20,827 bases of DNA from Penium margaritaceum (Eukaryota > Streptophyta > Zygnematophyceae > Desmidiales > Peniaceae), in NCBI GenBank assembly GCA_023375785.1, contig SZWC01001506.1, positions 2,530 to 23,356 on the forward strand. Reading direction: 5' to 3'. Below the pieces are notes generated by a model that saw nothing but the letters and a program-made list of their open reading frames with translations, was not told the DNA's origin and did no database searches. The translations under genes and the position numbers were made by a program. Position 1 is the stretch's first letter, and each line of letters begins with the position of its first letter. Below are positions 1 to 9,397 of this stretch, piece after piece.

Positions 1-70
1 GGGGGGAGAAGGGGGAGAGGGGGAAGAGGGGGAAGAGGGGGGAGAGAGGGGAGAGGGGGGAGAAGAGGGA
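1..70. repeat. Polypurine (G/A) low-complexity tract
   Basis: The first 70 bases are almost entirely G and A, in runs such as GGGGGAGAGG. They run to the window edge, so the full length is unknown. A pyrimidine-rich tract at about 280-358 is roughly complementary, so the two could pair as an imperfect foldback. Confidence 0.9.
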
Positions 71-573
71 CGCATCTTTGCAACACACCTGCCACAGCAA
101 CTTGTGTGATACGATGGACAGGCACGGCCGCAGCAGCAGCAGCCCTGCTGCTCCCAGTAGCTGGAGCAGCAACGCAAACACCGCAGCCGCCCTGACGACA
201 GTGGTGCCGAGCAATGTGAACACCGAAGAACTACTTTGGTGCCCCGATTCTGATCTCTCCACCAACATGGGCCGGAGCTCATCCCCCCCTTCCCTCTCTC
301 TCCCGCCTCCATCTCCCTCTTCCCTCTCTTCGTCGCCTCCATCCCCTTCTTCCTCCTCGTTAGCCTCATGGCCTTCACCAGTCGCCGAGGGAAAGTCGCC
401 TACGCTTGAGGGAAAAGCATCCACATTCGGCAATGCCGAACCGTCCGGATCTCCCCTCAACGGAATGCCCTCCCCCTCCCGCCCCTGCTCGTGCGGCTTG
501 TCGTTTTCTGGCTCGTCTTGCAGGCTGACGGGCCGGAGCATCTGGGCGAGGGAAGGACGCGAACAGCTCCTCC
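71..573 (+). other. Low-complexity region with a Ser/Pro-rich open frame (114-590), probably not a gene
   Basis: An ATG-initiated frame runs from 114 to 590 (158 codons). Its product is dominated by serine and proline runs encoded by the pyrimidine-rich stretch at about 280-358. I see no domain, signal peptide or membrane segment. The minus strand is also open across much of the same stretch (375-779), which fits compositional openness rather than coding. The frame ends inside the 10-bp tandem repeat that follows. It could be the disordered part of an exon, but nothing in the sequence supports that positively. Confidence 0.35.
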
Positions 574-626
574 GGTCTGAAATGGTCTGAAATGGGCTGA
601 AATGGTCTGAAATGGTCTGAAATGGT
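574..626. repeat. 10-bp tandem repeat, five copies of GGTCTGAAAT
   Basis: Five head-to-tail units start at 574, 584, 594, 604 and 614. Only the third deviates (GGGCTGAAAT). A partial GGT follows the last unit. On the minus strand the array would encode a repeating His-Phe-Arg-Pro-Phe-type pattern in the open frame at 375-779, but no gene structure supports translation. Confidence 0.95.
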
Positions 627-1565
627 GTTCACCGTCCTTGCCCGTCCACCAGCCCAGGGGCCGCAAACAGCAACTCCTCCCCTCCTCAGTCGCCCTTTTT
701 CACCTCCAACAATGGAGACTAGTGGAGGTAGCAGCAACCACTGAACGACAAAACAAGGATCTGTCGCATTCGGAACCACGAAGCGGGGAGAAGGTCAGAA
801 GGTTGGGGCACCCCATGTGCCGTACGGTACGGCTGACTGTCCGGTCAGACGGGCCAGCTCGTTTCGATTTGTTCATGCGTGGAAGCGGTTAGGGCACACG
901 TGTCATGGATACTCTTTGATTTTGAGTATCAACTGGAGGTGAGCCTTACCCTATTTTTTTGCGGGGTGTGACCGTATGTCCACGGAATTCCCAATAGATC
1001 TGATACATCTGGTAACCGGTGACTGCTCTTCAGCAACACCATGTCCAGATTTTCTAAATTAAAATCTGATGCATCCAAATTTCAAACAGAAAAACGAAGT
1101 ATCAAAAACATAATGCGAAAACCACGTCATCGCCGCATGGAATGCATCGTCAAAGTGTTGACGGGATTAGGCTCCTCCAACAATCAAAAACCCCTCTTTT
1201 GACGTGTTTTTCATTGCTCGGGAGAGGATTTCAAGTGGTGTATGTGTGGGGGGGCCAATAAACCCCATGCGTTGAAAGGGAATCTGGTGGACACCACTAC
1301 CGCAGGGCCTAGCAGATGCTTGTGCACAAATAGAACCCTCAACCCCAAATTCAAATCGGTTTTGAGTATGAAATTAATTTTCCTACAAAAAACAGGTGGC
1401 TTGCGTGCTATGAAAAAGAACCAAAATTTTGAAATGGGTGTTTTCGCTCAATCGCGAGCTTGCAAGGGAGCGAGGGTCATAATGCGGCGACAGTCACGTG
1501 ACCCTCCTTTCCATGCCTATTCAACGACGCTTACTGCTGATTGAACATGGGAGCGAGATTCGATA
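627..1565. other. Unassigned DNA with short palindromes
   Basis: No gene or mobile-element domain is recognisable. Short structured pieces are: the palindrome GCCGTACGGTACGGC at 819-833, directly followed by a CTGAC/GTCAG stem; a GATACTC/GAGTATC stem with a 9-nt loop at 908-930; and an 8-bp inverted repeat GAGGGTCA/TGACCCTC at 1472-1506. The last contains the palindrome GTCACGTGAC (a G-box-like CACGTG core). The open frames here are 100 codons or shorter and unconvincing. Confidence 0.6.
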
Positions 1566-1570
1566 CCTGG
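1566..1570. repeat. Left target-site duplication of the chromovirus (CCTGG)
   Basis: CCTGG abuts the LTR that starts at 1571. Its partner is CCTCG at 10131-10135, next to the other LTR end. Five base pairs is the usual duplication length for Ty3/gypsy integration. Four of the five bases match, as expected for an aged insertion. Confidence 0.7.
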
Positions 1571-2303
1571 TGCAACGTGCCATGTCTCCAGCTCTTGCTT
1601 TGAAGTCGTCGTCGGAGCTCGTAGAATTGCGTTCTCAGTCCGCTTCAAGGGTTTACCCTCTTCGCAGGACGGAGGGGCAACCGTCATCAACGATCCATAG
1701 GAGGGAGACTCGATTTTTTCAATTCTCCTGAAGCCCATTTATGTTTTTAACCTTACCCCTGGTTTTGGGACCCAAACAACGGGTCTTTACCTCGAACTTG
1801 TGCACTTGCATGAGTTTTCCGGTTTCGAAAGTCATAGTTCGTCCTAAACGAACTCGCGTTTTGTTTTTTACGCGTAAGCGCAAAATCTTCGCGTGTGAGG
1901 CTCGAACGGCGATTTCGCGCCGACTCCTCTCGTGTGCTCCCCTCTCTCCTCGTTCTCACCTTGCTCCCCCTATCCCTCGTCCTCGCTTGCTCGCTTGCAA
2001 GGAGGGCAAGGGAGGGGGGGGTCGAGGGCACGAAGCCACGAGGCCTCGCCCTCGAGGCCCTCAAGGCCCCTCACCCGCCGATCAGGCTGAGGCCTCGATC
2101 GGCGGTTGGCAGCTAGCCGGCTGGTGGCCGGCTACTTGCTTGCCTGGCCACCGGCCCGTCAGCCGGACAACAGCAAGCTGGCCAGCGGACAGCGAAGTGT
2201 TGGCCGCCGGCCAGCCCTCGTTGAGCGAGCCCCAGCGCTGGGTGGTGTGCAACCACCCCTCGCTTCAGCGAGGAGGGAGGGCCGAACAGGCCCTCCCACT
2301 ACA
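1571..2303 (-). repeat. 3' LTR of the chromovirus
   Basis: This 733-bp direct repeat pairs with 9398-10130. On the plus strand it starts TGCAACGTGCC (TGTAACGTGCC in the partner) and ends CTACA in both. Shared landmarks include a run reading CTTACCCCTGGTTTTGGGAC, a pyrimidine-rich block at about 1920-1985, a GGCCGGCTGG-rich block and the hairpin CCTCGCTTCAGCGAGG at about 2256-2273. The hairpin is conserved in both copies close to the element-sense start of the LTR. I could not assign U3/R/U5 borders, a TATA box or a poly(A) signal with confidence. Confidence 0.93.
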
Positions 2304-2318
2304 TGTCTTCCCACTTGT
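2304..2318 (-). other. Polypurine tract (plus-strand primer site) of the chromovirus
   Basis: In element sense the bases directly before the 3' LTR read ACAAGTGGGAAGACA, a purine-rich run ending at the LTR border. This is where the RNase H-resistant primer for second-strand DNA synthesis lies in LTR retrotransposons. It independently confirms the minus-strand orientation. Confidence 0.75.
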
Positions 2319-2615
2319 TATGAATCGTCCTGGTTCATGAACAACAAGCAAGATTGTCAGTTAGTGAGTCATCAACAGTTTGAAATAAAATTGAATAATG
2401 CCAATCACCAGCTAAACATAAACACATACATGGCACTTGGACCTAAGCTGCAGCTTGTCGGTCAGCACAGCTAGCGACCTCCCCTGTTAAGGCTGGAGCG
2501 TCCGCGCGAGAACCATGTTGGGCGTCCCCAACCTCCTATGGTTGCATTCCATGAATGACGCCATATGGGAATGTTGTTCACTTTATTCGCGTTTAGGTGG
2601 TGCCCCTGACACGCG
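2319..2615 (-). other. 3' untranslated region of the chromovirus
   Basis: About 300 bp lie between the pol terminator and the PPT. No domain is recognisable. A 79-codon minus-strand frame (2471-2710) runs through it, but in a different frame from pol, and it is a shadow of the chromodomain region. Confidence 0.6.
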
Positions 2616-2639
2616 TCAATCTCTGCGAGCTGCCAGCTC

Positions 2640-2806
2640 GCTCCAATACTCGTTGACCACCCTTGTGGGCAACCGAGATTCGGGCTCCCATGACTTATGT
2701 TCAGGTCCACACCCGGCCCAATGAATGAGGTATTCCTTCACAACCAGCGACCGGAGAGAACGCTCTCAGTGTTGGAGTAGGCGAAGAACCTCGTATTGGC
2801 CATCGA
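2640..2806 (-). other. Chromodomain at the C-terminus of integrase (with one stop)
   Basis: In pol frame the segment reads GQYEVLRLLQH, a stop at 2766-2768, then EYLIHWAGCGPEHKSWEPES. This matches the chromodomain pattern of a Y-x-V strand, a (Y)LVKWxGY strand and an xSWEP turn before a helix. In chromoviruses this domain guides integration to marked chromatin. The first aromatic (Tyr) and the central Trp are present. The aromatic usually at the end of WxGY is Cys here, so the methyl-lysine cage would be incomplete even without the stop. Confidence 0.9.
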
Positions 2807-2828
2807 CAGCAAGGACTACCGGTGATGG

Positions 2829-3875
2829 TTAAATGGTTCCCGTTGCTGTGTATAGAGCCAACAGGCTCACATGAAACATGTCATGTATCTTCATACTTGG
2901 CGGAAGCAGCAATCGGTATGCCACTGGCCTGATGCATGCAACGTTAGGAAACGACCCAATCCATTTCGGTAGAAGATTTTGCGGCCCTAGCGACTTTAGC
3001 CCAAGATTCTTAGTACTAAGAAACACTTTGTCATGAATGTCAAACGAGACCTCACGGCGACTTTTGTCGACATATGCCTTTTGTCCTTGCTGAGCAGCTT
3101 GAAGGTGACCCTTCGTCTCCTATAACAAGGAGTCAATGCACTCGGCAAAGGCTTGAGCAGAAGGAACCCGTCCTCCTATACTCCCACTCTTCACCAATGA
3201 AGAGGGCACTTCTGGATGCCGACCATTGTTCAACACAAACGGTGTGAATTGTGTAGACTCGTTCACCGAGTTATTCATCGCAAACTCTCCCGGTGCTAGG
3301 AATTTGTCCCAGTCATTCATGGCAGGGTCCACGTACATGTGGAGCATTTGTTTTAGAGTGCGGTTCATGCGCTCTGTTTGTCCGCGTGTTTGAAGGTGAA
3401 ACGCTGTTGACATGTGCGACTCGCTGCCGAAGTACTCGTGCAGCTTTTGCTTGAACTTACCAGCACATTCCGTAACAATTCCGTATCAGATAATGCGTAA
3501 CGGCAAGCCGTGGTACTTTACAACACCTGCAAGGAAGAGACGAGCGGTCTCCTCTGCGTTCACGTCGGTGGTTATAGAGATTAAGTGTGTCATCTTTGTC
3601 AGAAGATGCACAACCACTAGTATGGCATCGTGGCCATGGGCCGTGTCAGGAAGGCCAGTAATGAAGTCCGTGCTGACGCACTCCCATGGAGTCCCAAGGA
3701 TGGGAAGCTGTTGGAGGAGTCGAGTAGGCTTCTTGTTACTAGCCTTATTCCGAAGACATGGGTCGTATGTCATGCAAAAATAACGGACATGGACACTCCA
3801 TCCTGGCCACCAACAGTGGTCCGAGAGTACCTGTCCGGTCTTTCGAGGTCCCACGAGACCTGCAACCGGTGAGTC
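2829..3875 (-). pseudogene. Integrase domain (H2C2, DDE core, C-terminal domain), decayed
   Basis: In order along the element: a zinc-binding remnant (HCWWPGW ... CMTYDPCLRN), the core starting ECVSTDFITGLP, the glutamate block GQTERMNRTL, and a C-terminal part with LLPKWIGSFP and IHDMFHVSLL. The first catalytic Asp (3666-3668) and the Glu are present. The block that should carry the second Asp reads a stop (3486-3488) then Tyr-Gly, so that Asp appears lost. The Cys-x2-Cys pair of the zinc site reads Tyr-Asp-Pro-Cys, so one ligand is gone. Further stops are at 3120-3122 and 2829-2831. Confidence 0.93.
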
Positions 3876-3879
3876 GTCA

Positions 3880-4616
3880 AATTAGGAGATAATCTCTGCT
3901 CGAAGGTCTCCCGAGTTTGGCACAACTTGTTCTCCGTGCCAAAAGATTCTTGCGGCCTCCACTAATCTGTATTTGTCCAAATTTTGAGAGTCTTGAAACC
4001 AACAATCCAGATAGTACCCCATCCGAATCCTTTTTACAAAACCGTTCTAATGGATAATCTCTCATGGTGGTTGCCGTAGAGGTTTCGGGGGATCTGGTAT
4101 TTGTACTGTTGCTGTTGCAATGGCCATAAAACACCCACTTACCTCGGTTGATGCTAATATTTGCACAGGCTGTTGGCTTAGTGGGTCGGCCACATTCATG
4201 CGTCCTGGCTGATGTTCCCATGTGAACGTGAATTGGCTCACGTATTCGCTCTAACGCGCCTGCTATCTTGACAGGTTTGGCTATGTTTGGCAAAACACAA
4301 ATTGGTTATGGTCGGTCACGACCGTCACACCCCCTTCAGTACCCTCAAGGTAGCAACGCCACATCTTGAAAGCGTGTACTACTGCAAGGAGCTCTTGATC
4401 CCCAGTCGTGTACCACGTTTATTTGGGGATGAGCTTTCAGCTCTCATACCGAACTGGGTGACCGTTCTGCATGAGGACGGCTCCAAGTCTTACTATCGAT
4501 GCATAACATCGAACCTCTCACGGTTGCGATGGATCCGGAAGAGCTACGACGGGTGCTCTGGATAGAAGCTCTTTGACTTTGAGAAAAGCGTTCTCATAAT
4601 TAGATGTCCATTCCCA
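3880..4616 (-). pseudogene. RNase H domain and connection to integrase, heavily decayed
   Basis: Following the pol frame past the stop at 4617 gives the RT thumb/RNase H signature: a WTSNYENAF block, ALPDPSQP, GAVLMQNGHPVRYES, QELLAVVHAFKMWRCYLEG and VVTDH. A PGRMNVADPL block then marks the RNase H end. Nine in-frame stops fall in this part, the densest decay in pol. The domain would normally remove the RNA strand of the RNA-DNA hybrid during reverse transcription. Minus-strand frames in other phases here (for example 3877-4293) are shadows. Confidence 0.88.
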
Positions 4617-4619
4617 TTA

Positions 4620-5480
4620 TACGTCTTTTGGCGTGAGCCTGGTTAGTTGCGCTACCAGGGTTGAATACCCTTGCACAAACCTTTGAAAGTAGTTTGCAAG
4701 GCCAAGAAAAGACCAAATATGCCCAGCATTTTTCGGGCGTGGCCAGTCTACAACGGCTTGGACCTTTCGTGGGTCGACACACATGTCATCCTTACCGACA
4801 ATGTGTCCAAGGTGTTCAAGCTCATCTTGTGCAAACTTGCACTTGCTCACTTTTGCATAGAACTTCTGTTCCCAAAGGATTGCGAGGACTTTGTGCAGAA
4901 GTTGTATGTCCTCTTCCATTGATTTGGAGAAAACCAGGATGTCGTCCAGGTAAACCAAGATAAACTGACCAAGTTGCTTGGCGAACGTTCGGTTCATTTC
5001 TCCTTGGAAGGTTGCCGGGCAATTTGTAAGCCCAAAGCATAACACTCGAAACTGATAGTGTCCCATGTGTGTTCGAAACGCGGTTTCCGACACATTATCT
5101 TCCGTGATGCGGATTTGATGGTACCCTTGAGACAAATCCAAGAAGAAAAGTACTTTTGCCCCTTGGAGTTGGTCAAAAAGTTCCTCAATCCGCGGTTAAG
5201 GGAATTGATTTTTCACCGTTAGCTTGTTCAACGCCCGGCAATCCACTCACGTGCGTAAACCACCGTCCTTTTTGTTGAAAAAAAGGATCGGCGCACCGTA
5301 CGATGAGCTACTTGGCTCGATTCATCCTTTTGCAAGGTACTCTTTGATTTGGATTTTGGCCTCTCACCTTTCTGCTGGACTAAGGTGATACATGGGTTTG
5401 AATGGATGGGTCACCCCCGGTTGCAGTGGAATCGTGTGGCCTCTGTGTCTTTCTAGTGGAAGCCTAGCCGGTGGGTCTTG
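4620..5480 (-). pseudogene. Reverse transcriptase domain
   Basis: The fingers region begins around HTIPLQPGVTHPFKPMY and continues through IEPSSSSYGAPILFFNKKDG and the RALNKLTVKNQFP block. The palm carries DLSQGYHQIRI, FGLTNCPATFQ and the catalytic YLDDILVFS (the Asp pair at 4941-4946). The thumb has a VVDWPRPKN ... SFLGLANYFQRF block. These are the expected Ty3/gypsy RT motifs in the right order. The palm from 5141 to 4620 is uninterrupted for about 174 codons. Four stops (5364, 5322, 5247, 5196) cut the fingers, so the protein is not made intact. Confidence 0.96.
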
Positions 5481-5808
5481 AAATACATCTGAGAACTCTG
5501 CCAATAGGGATTCTCTCTCTTATGGCGTGTCTTCTTTCACGTCATCCTCCACTTTCTGCAACTGAGGCAAGAAGTATCGATAGACTTGTCAAATACGTCT
5601 CTTGACCTGCATCGCAGACAAGCTGGCATGGACTTTGAGTCGGGTCGACGATGATTCCGTGCTCGAAATCAACGTCAAACGACGTTGTCTTTTTCGGAGG
5701 ATCAAACCCTTTGATGCAAAGCACATTAGAGCCTTGTTTCCATGGAGCGAGGGATCGCCTAGCACCACGTCAAATGGGTCAAGATGGTTGAGTACCTTCA
5801 ACGTGATA

Positions 5809-6168
5809 CTATGTGTACCCTTGAATACATTTTTTTGCTTTGCAAGTACCGATCACGGGTACGGTATGGTTGTCACCGCCGACAACTACGCCATTTGATG
5901 GCTCGTACCTCAAGCCGACCGGTCGGGTAAAGCCAGGGCTAACAAAGGAGTCATCTCCTCCAGTGTCAGCAAGTACGTTCACGGGAGCACCAGCTAGGTT
6001 TCCTTTTAACTGCATCATCATATTGCCTCCACTCTTTTGAGTGAACGGGCTCGAAGATGACAAGCCGATTTTGTGATAAACACGGAATCTAGACGGCGGA
6101 CACCGTAGCTCCCATGATTCACCTTCTCTACTCCATATCTTGTGGGAAGCCGTGAATTTGGCTAGCAC
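5809..6168 (-). pseudogene. Retropepsin-type aspartic protease remnant
   Basis: An open frame of 119 codons contains NVLADTGGDDSFVS, with the catalytic Asp-Thr-Gly at 5959-5967, followed by a VGLRYEPSNGVVVGGDN block and the flap-side VIGTCKAKK. The enzyme would cleave the Gag-Pol precursor and acts as a homodimer. It is in a different phase from both gag and pol. Directly after IQGYT a stop appears, and the homologous sequence resumes as LKVLNHLDPFDVVLGDP in the pol frame. A one-base insertion or equivalent therefore lies near 5805-5812. The frame has no convincing ATG of its own and would have been part of a polyprotein. Confidence 0.9.
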
Positions 6169-6520
6169 CTTTAAGAGTCTTTAAATTTCACTAGGTCAAA
6201 ATCGTCGACTAAAGGTACTGCGAACGTGATAGAACTCATCACTTTGAGGGCGTTTTCTTCAATCACTGTGTTACACAATTTTGACACAGTGGTCGGTGTC
6301 GCCACCACTAATCAGGTTTGGTCATGCATCTCATCCGGTGATGCAAGATTTAGTGGGCAATGTCAAACAGCAAGTGCACAATGAGGTTTAATGAGAGAAG
6401 AGAAAGCAACGGAGAAATTTGAACTTGTCAAAAACTCAAATTCCTTAACATCCTCGTCTGAAAACATGAACCTACACTCGTGATCCAGTTTGACCCTCGA
6501 GTGGTGCCCACTAACATCAC
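6169..6520 (-). pseudogene. Gag-protease linker region, frame-disrupted
   Basis: Between the gag terminator (6521) and the protease, a third minus-strand frame is coding-like. It contains VKLDHECRFMFSDEDVKEFE and later SSITFAVPLVDDFDLVKF, broken by stops. Its phase equals that of pol and differs from that of gag and the protease. It has no recognisable domain. It is probably the spacer upstream of the protease, with frameshifts on each side. Confidence 0.55.
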
Positions 6521-8551
6521 TCAGGGATGGAGAAAATCCGCCCCACAGCCTTGTCCGTTACAACGGTCGGGCCCACTGCCGCGACCGCGACCGTGTCCAT
6601 GGGCCTGTCCGCGGCCTCCTGCTGCACCGTCCCCATGAGATGCTGCTGCTGCGGCTAATGACGTGGCCTCTTGTCCACCACTAGGAGCCATAGGGCACTG
6701 AGACTTGAAGTGTCTTGGATACATGCAGTTGTGGCAGAGTCCCTCGCGGAAGGCCGTGTTACAACTCTCACGCGCCTCATGCACCTTGTTTCTTTCGCGG
6801 CCACGCTTGTGGTTGGGGGGCTTGTTCCCACCAGTCTTCTTGGCTGAGTGGTTTGCCAGCAGCTTGCCCTTGACCCCGCCCCACTGCCTGGCTGTCCATC
6901 TAGCCCCTGCAGCATCCATGCATGCATTGCGGCCATGCTATGCACACACCTTTGACTGTGCATTTGAGTAGTGCTTCGGGTTCACCGAATACACTTTGCT
7001 CATGTAGTCTCGCAACGCCCTCCAGCTTGTCCTAGCTTGGCCCGTTGCGGTCGTGGTGGTCTTGTCCTTCAGGTTCTCGTTGGCAAGACCATCGCGCAAG
7101 TACTCCAACAGCAAGCACTCTGGGCTCTTGAAAGGCTAGGTATCGTAGCTCTTGGTGAAGCTTTTGGCTTCCTCCACGAGCGCGGTAAACTCTCTCAAGT
7201 AGGCCTCAAGCGAGTTATCCAACTGCCTGAAGTCCTTGATCTTTTGGAAGGCGCGCTGTGCTTTCTCACGTTGGGTACACTTTGTACGCATGAGTGTGCA
7301 GAAGGCTTCCCACGACATGGGCTGCCATTCAAGGTGAAGCCTCTGCGCACTCCACTCCTTGACCACATACTTGAAGAGCTTGTCTTCAAGTCGCGTTTTA
7401 GCAAGGTAGCCCCACTGACTGAGTGGAGCCTTGTGGACGAGTAGGACGTGCTCCATGCGGTTCAGCCAATTGGTCTGCTTCACGCCCTTCTCGAAGATCT
7501 ACACTGTGGAGGAAGGACGTATTCATGACCGGCCCCGAAGTCGTCGCGGTAGACAAGTCGTTGTTACAACGGGCAGTGGCATCTGCAGCTGCGGCATGGT
7601 GCACTTGCTGCTGCATCCGCACGTGGGTCACGCTTTGCAATGCGTTGTCAAGGGCGTTGCATAGGCGGCTTGCCTCATGAGGGGCCAGGAGTTACAGCTG
7701 GCGATCACGGTCGAGGTCCGTTATGCTCTGATTGACGTGGGCCAGCAGGTTGGCGAACGTGAACTGGAGCTTTGATGTCGTCAGAGCATCAACGATAGCC
7801 TCCAGGGCCTTGCATTCTCCGTGCACCTTTACCCACTACAGGAGGGTACGGTTCGCGTACACACCTCCAAGGGGTCCCACATTATGGAGGAGATTGTTGT
7901 CAGCGACGGCGCTCCAGTAGGCACTACCCTACCCCATTGCGACCATATCGTAGAAAGGGGGTCCGTCCCCACTCCTCTGAGCGGTGCCATACCGCCACCG
8001 TCGGTGGTGATCTTGAGTCAGCCTGCCGCCTCAGCAGAAAACTCCGCAAGCCTGCGGCGGTCATCGTGAATTGCCTTCGCAGCAATGTCGTCCCGCTCGT
8101 TCTCGCGGGGAATTCTCGCATGGCTGCTTTCCGCGCCCTTGCTGCTCTCGGCAGCATCAGGCGATGCGGTGAGCGCCTTATCCTTCTTGAGCTATCAGCT
8201 TGAGTACGCCGCACGACAATGGTGATGATTGCAATCCTCATCGCCTTTGCCATCATCGGCGTCGTGCTCTTTGTCGGGGTCCCCCTCCAGGAGATCCTCC
8301 TCCATCGCATCATCCGTGGCATGGAAGCCGTCCACGTGCGCATCGACGTGCTCGTCGATTACTTTTCCGGCCTCCGCATGCTTCTCGGTGTTGCCAAGGT
8401 TGGCGTCGGTTGCCTTATGTTGTACGGTTGCCTTTGGGTTGGCAACTGTGCTCATGGCAGCGGCTCCAAATGTTTGGATTCCACTGAGGGCATGGGGTGA
8501 GGCCGTCACCACCTTGCCCTTGTTGGTCTTGGATGGTCCGGCACTTGTCAT
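6521..8551 (-). pseudogene. gag: gag remnant (capsid plus zinc-knuckle nucleocapsid)
   Basis: A true ATG at 8549-8551 opens an acidic N-terminal region (119 codons incl. stop). It ends in adjacent TGA and TAG codons (8195-8197, 8192-8194), but the same phase stays coding-like to about 7830, with another TGA at 8018. The next part (about 7825-7490) is in another phase. From 7483 to 6521 the first phase returns. That part holds the retrotransposon Gag core (MSWEAFCTLMRTKC ... AYLREFTALVEEA), stops at 7136-7138 and 6938-6940 (both TAG), and a CX2CX4HX4C zinc knuckle (CHNCMYPRHFKSQC, 6695-6736). The knuckle has Arg where the usual Gly precedes His. Gag would package element RNA in virus-like particles. 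This copy cannot be translated whole. Confidence 0.9.
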
Positions 8552-9380
8552 CTTGTTTTCCGTGCAACTAGCACGTGAAGATCGTTGTGAGGATCACCCT
8601 ACAACTTTGAGGAGGAATCGCCTCCTAAGATTGCTCTCACGATCGGTGAGGCAATTATAAGTTTTCTGTTTTCCTAGGCCACCACGTCAGCACGAGGGCA
8701 TGGATTTTGAAACTAGTCTTCGTAAGCCGTGACTCACGACAAATGGTTGTGACTAGAATCTAGGAAAAAATAAAATTAGAAGACAATGGAATGACAAGGA
8801 ATGTGAGTGTCGCTCATAACACAAAAGTAAAGAGTAAAAAAAAAGACGAATTCTAACAATTCCTAGCAAGTCCTTCACTCTTTCTTCCAACTTCTTGTTT
8901 TCCTTGGTCTTCTCTTCACGCTCCTTCACACCTCTCGCGTTCTTGGGCGACGTCTCCCTTGAGCCGACGACGTTGGAGAGCCTTGAAAAATCTTTAAGGT
9001 GTTACCCTCCTTTTTAGGGTGCTCTTAGGCCGTCAGAGTCCCTAAGTTTGGGCAAGGGCGCTGTCCCAGTTTTTGGATGAAGGAGTTTTGAAGGAGCCTT
9101 GAAAATGGAGAGGATTTTGTGGTTTTTTAGGGTGGGGACTCCCCATCCCGCCCCATAAAAATCCTCCTAGCCTCCTACAAGTGAGGAGAGGCTGGAAGGA
9201 AAAGGCTCCACCAAATAGAGATTTTTTTCCAGCTCTCCAATGCATGTTACGGCGCTTCAATCCGTGAATTATGTGTACTGTTGTCCCTTTTGGTGTTTCT
9301 GTTGCTGCTCGTAGCTGCCGGCGGTGTTTTATACATGGCATAGCTGCCGTTTTGGTTGAACTCTTAGTCGCGGAGGTTGT
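8552..9380 (-). other. Untranslated leader of the chromovirus
   Basis: About 830 bp separate the PBS from the gag ATG, where packaging and dimerisation signals would lie. On the plus strand, about 8870-8950 is pyrimidine-rich (element sense purine-rich). A 99-codon minus-strand frame (9042-9341) has no recognisable domain. I take it as chance. Confidence 0.7.
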
Positions 9381-9396
9381 CTGGCTCTGAGAACCA
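9381..9396 (-). other. Primer binding site of the chromovirus, tRNA-iMet type, imperfect
   Basis: In element sense, one base after the 5' LTR, the sequence reads TGGTTCTCAGAGCCAG. The plant initiator-methionine tRNA complement is TGGTATCAGAGCCAG, so there is an exact 10-base match (TCAGAGCCAG) and a one-base discrepancy next to TGGT. The tRNA 3' end primes minus-strand DNA synthesis here. Its position and orientation fix the element on the minus strand. Confidence 0.85.
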
Positions 9397-9397
9397 C

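Larger units (their letters stand above)
2616..5801 (-). pseudogene. pol: pol remnant: RT, RNase H, integrase and chromodomain
   Basis: A single reading frame of about 1,062 codons can be followed to a TGA at 2616-2618. It starts downstream of the protease active site with FDVVLGDP (the protease C-terminal part). Next comes RT with YLDD at 4941-4952 and an RNase H with an intact GAVLMQNGHP motif and a VVTDH motif. The integrase (STDFITGLP, GQTERMNRTL) and a chromodomain (EYLIHWAG) follow. I count 20 internal in-frame stops. Verified ones include 5589, 5520, 5364, 5322, 5247, 5196, 4617, 3486, 3120, 2829 and 2766 (lower coordinate of each codon). There is no net frameshift in this stretch. The nonsense load means it makes no functional polyprotein. 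Confidence 0.95.

Noticed and set aside
3877-4293. 138-codon minus-strand frame in the RNase H-integrase region
   Set aside because: It is in a different phase from pol. The pol phase gives recognisable RNase H motifs, so this is a shadow.
2616-5801. Pure RIP-like C-to-T mutation as the sole cause of the pol stops
   Set aside because: Several stops replace codons that would need transversions, and LTR differences beyond the first 50 bases include transversions, so it is at most a contributing bias.
7924-8343. 139-codon Arg-rich minus-strand frame
   Set aside because: It overlaps the gag N-terminal region in another phase. The gag phase is more protein-like and opens with a true ATG.
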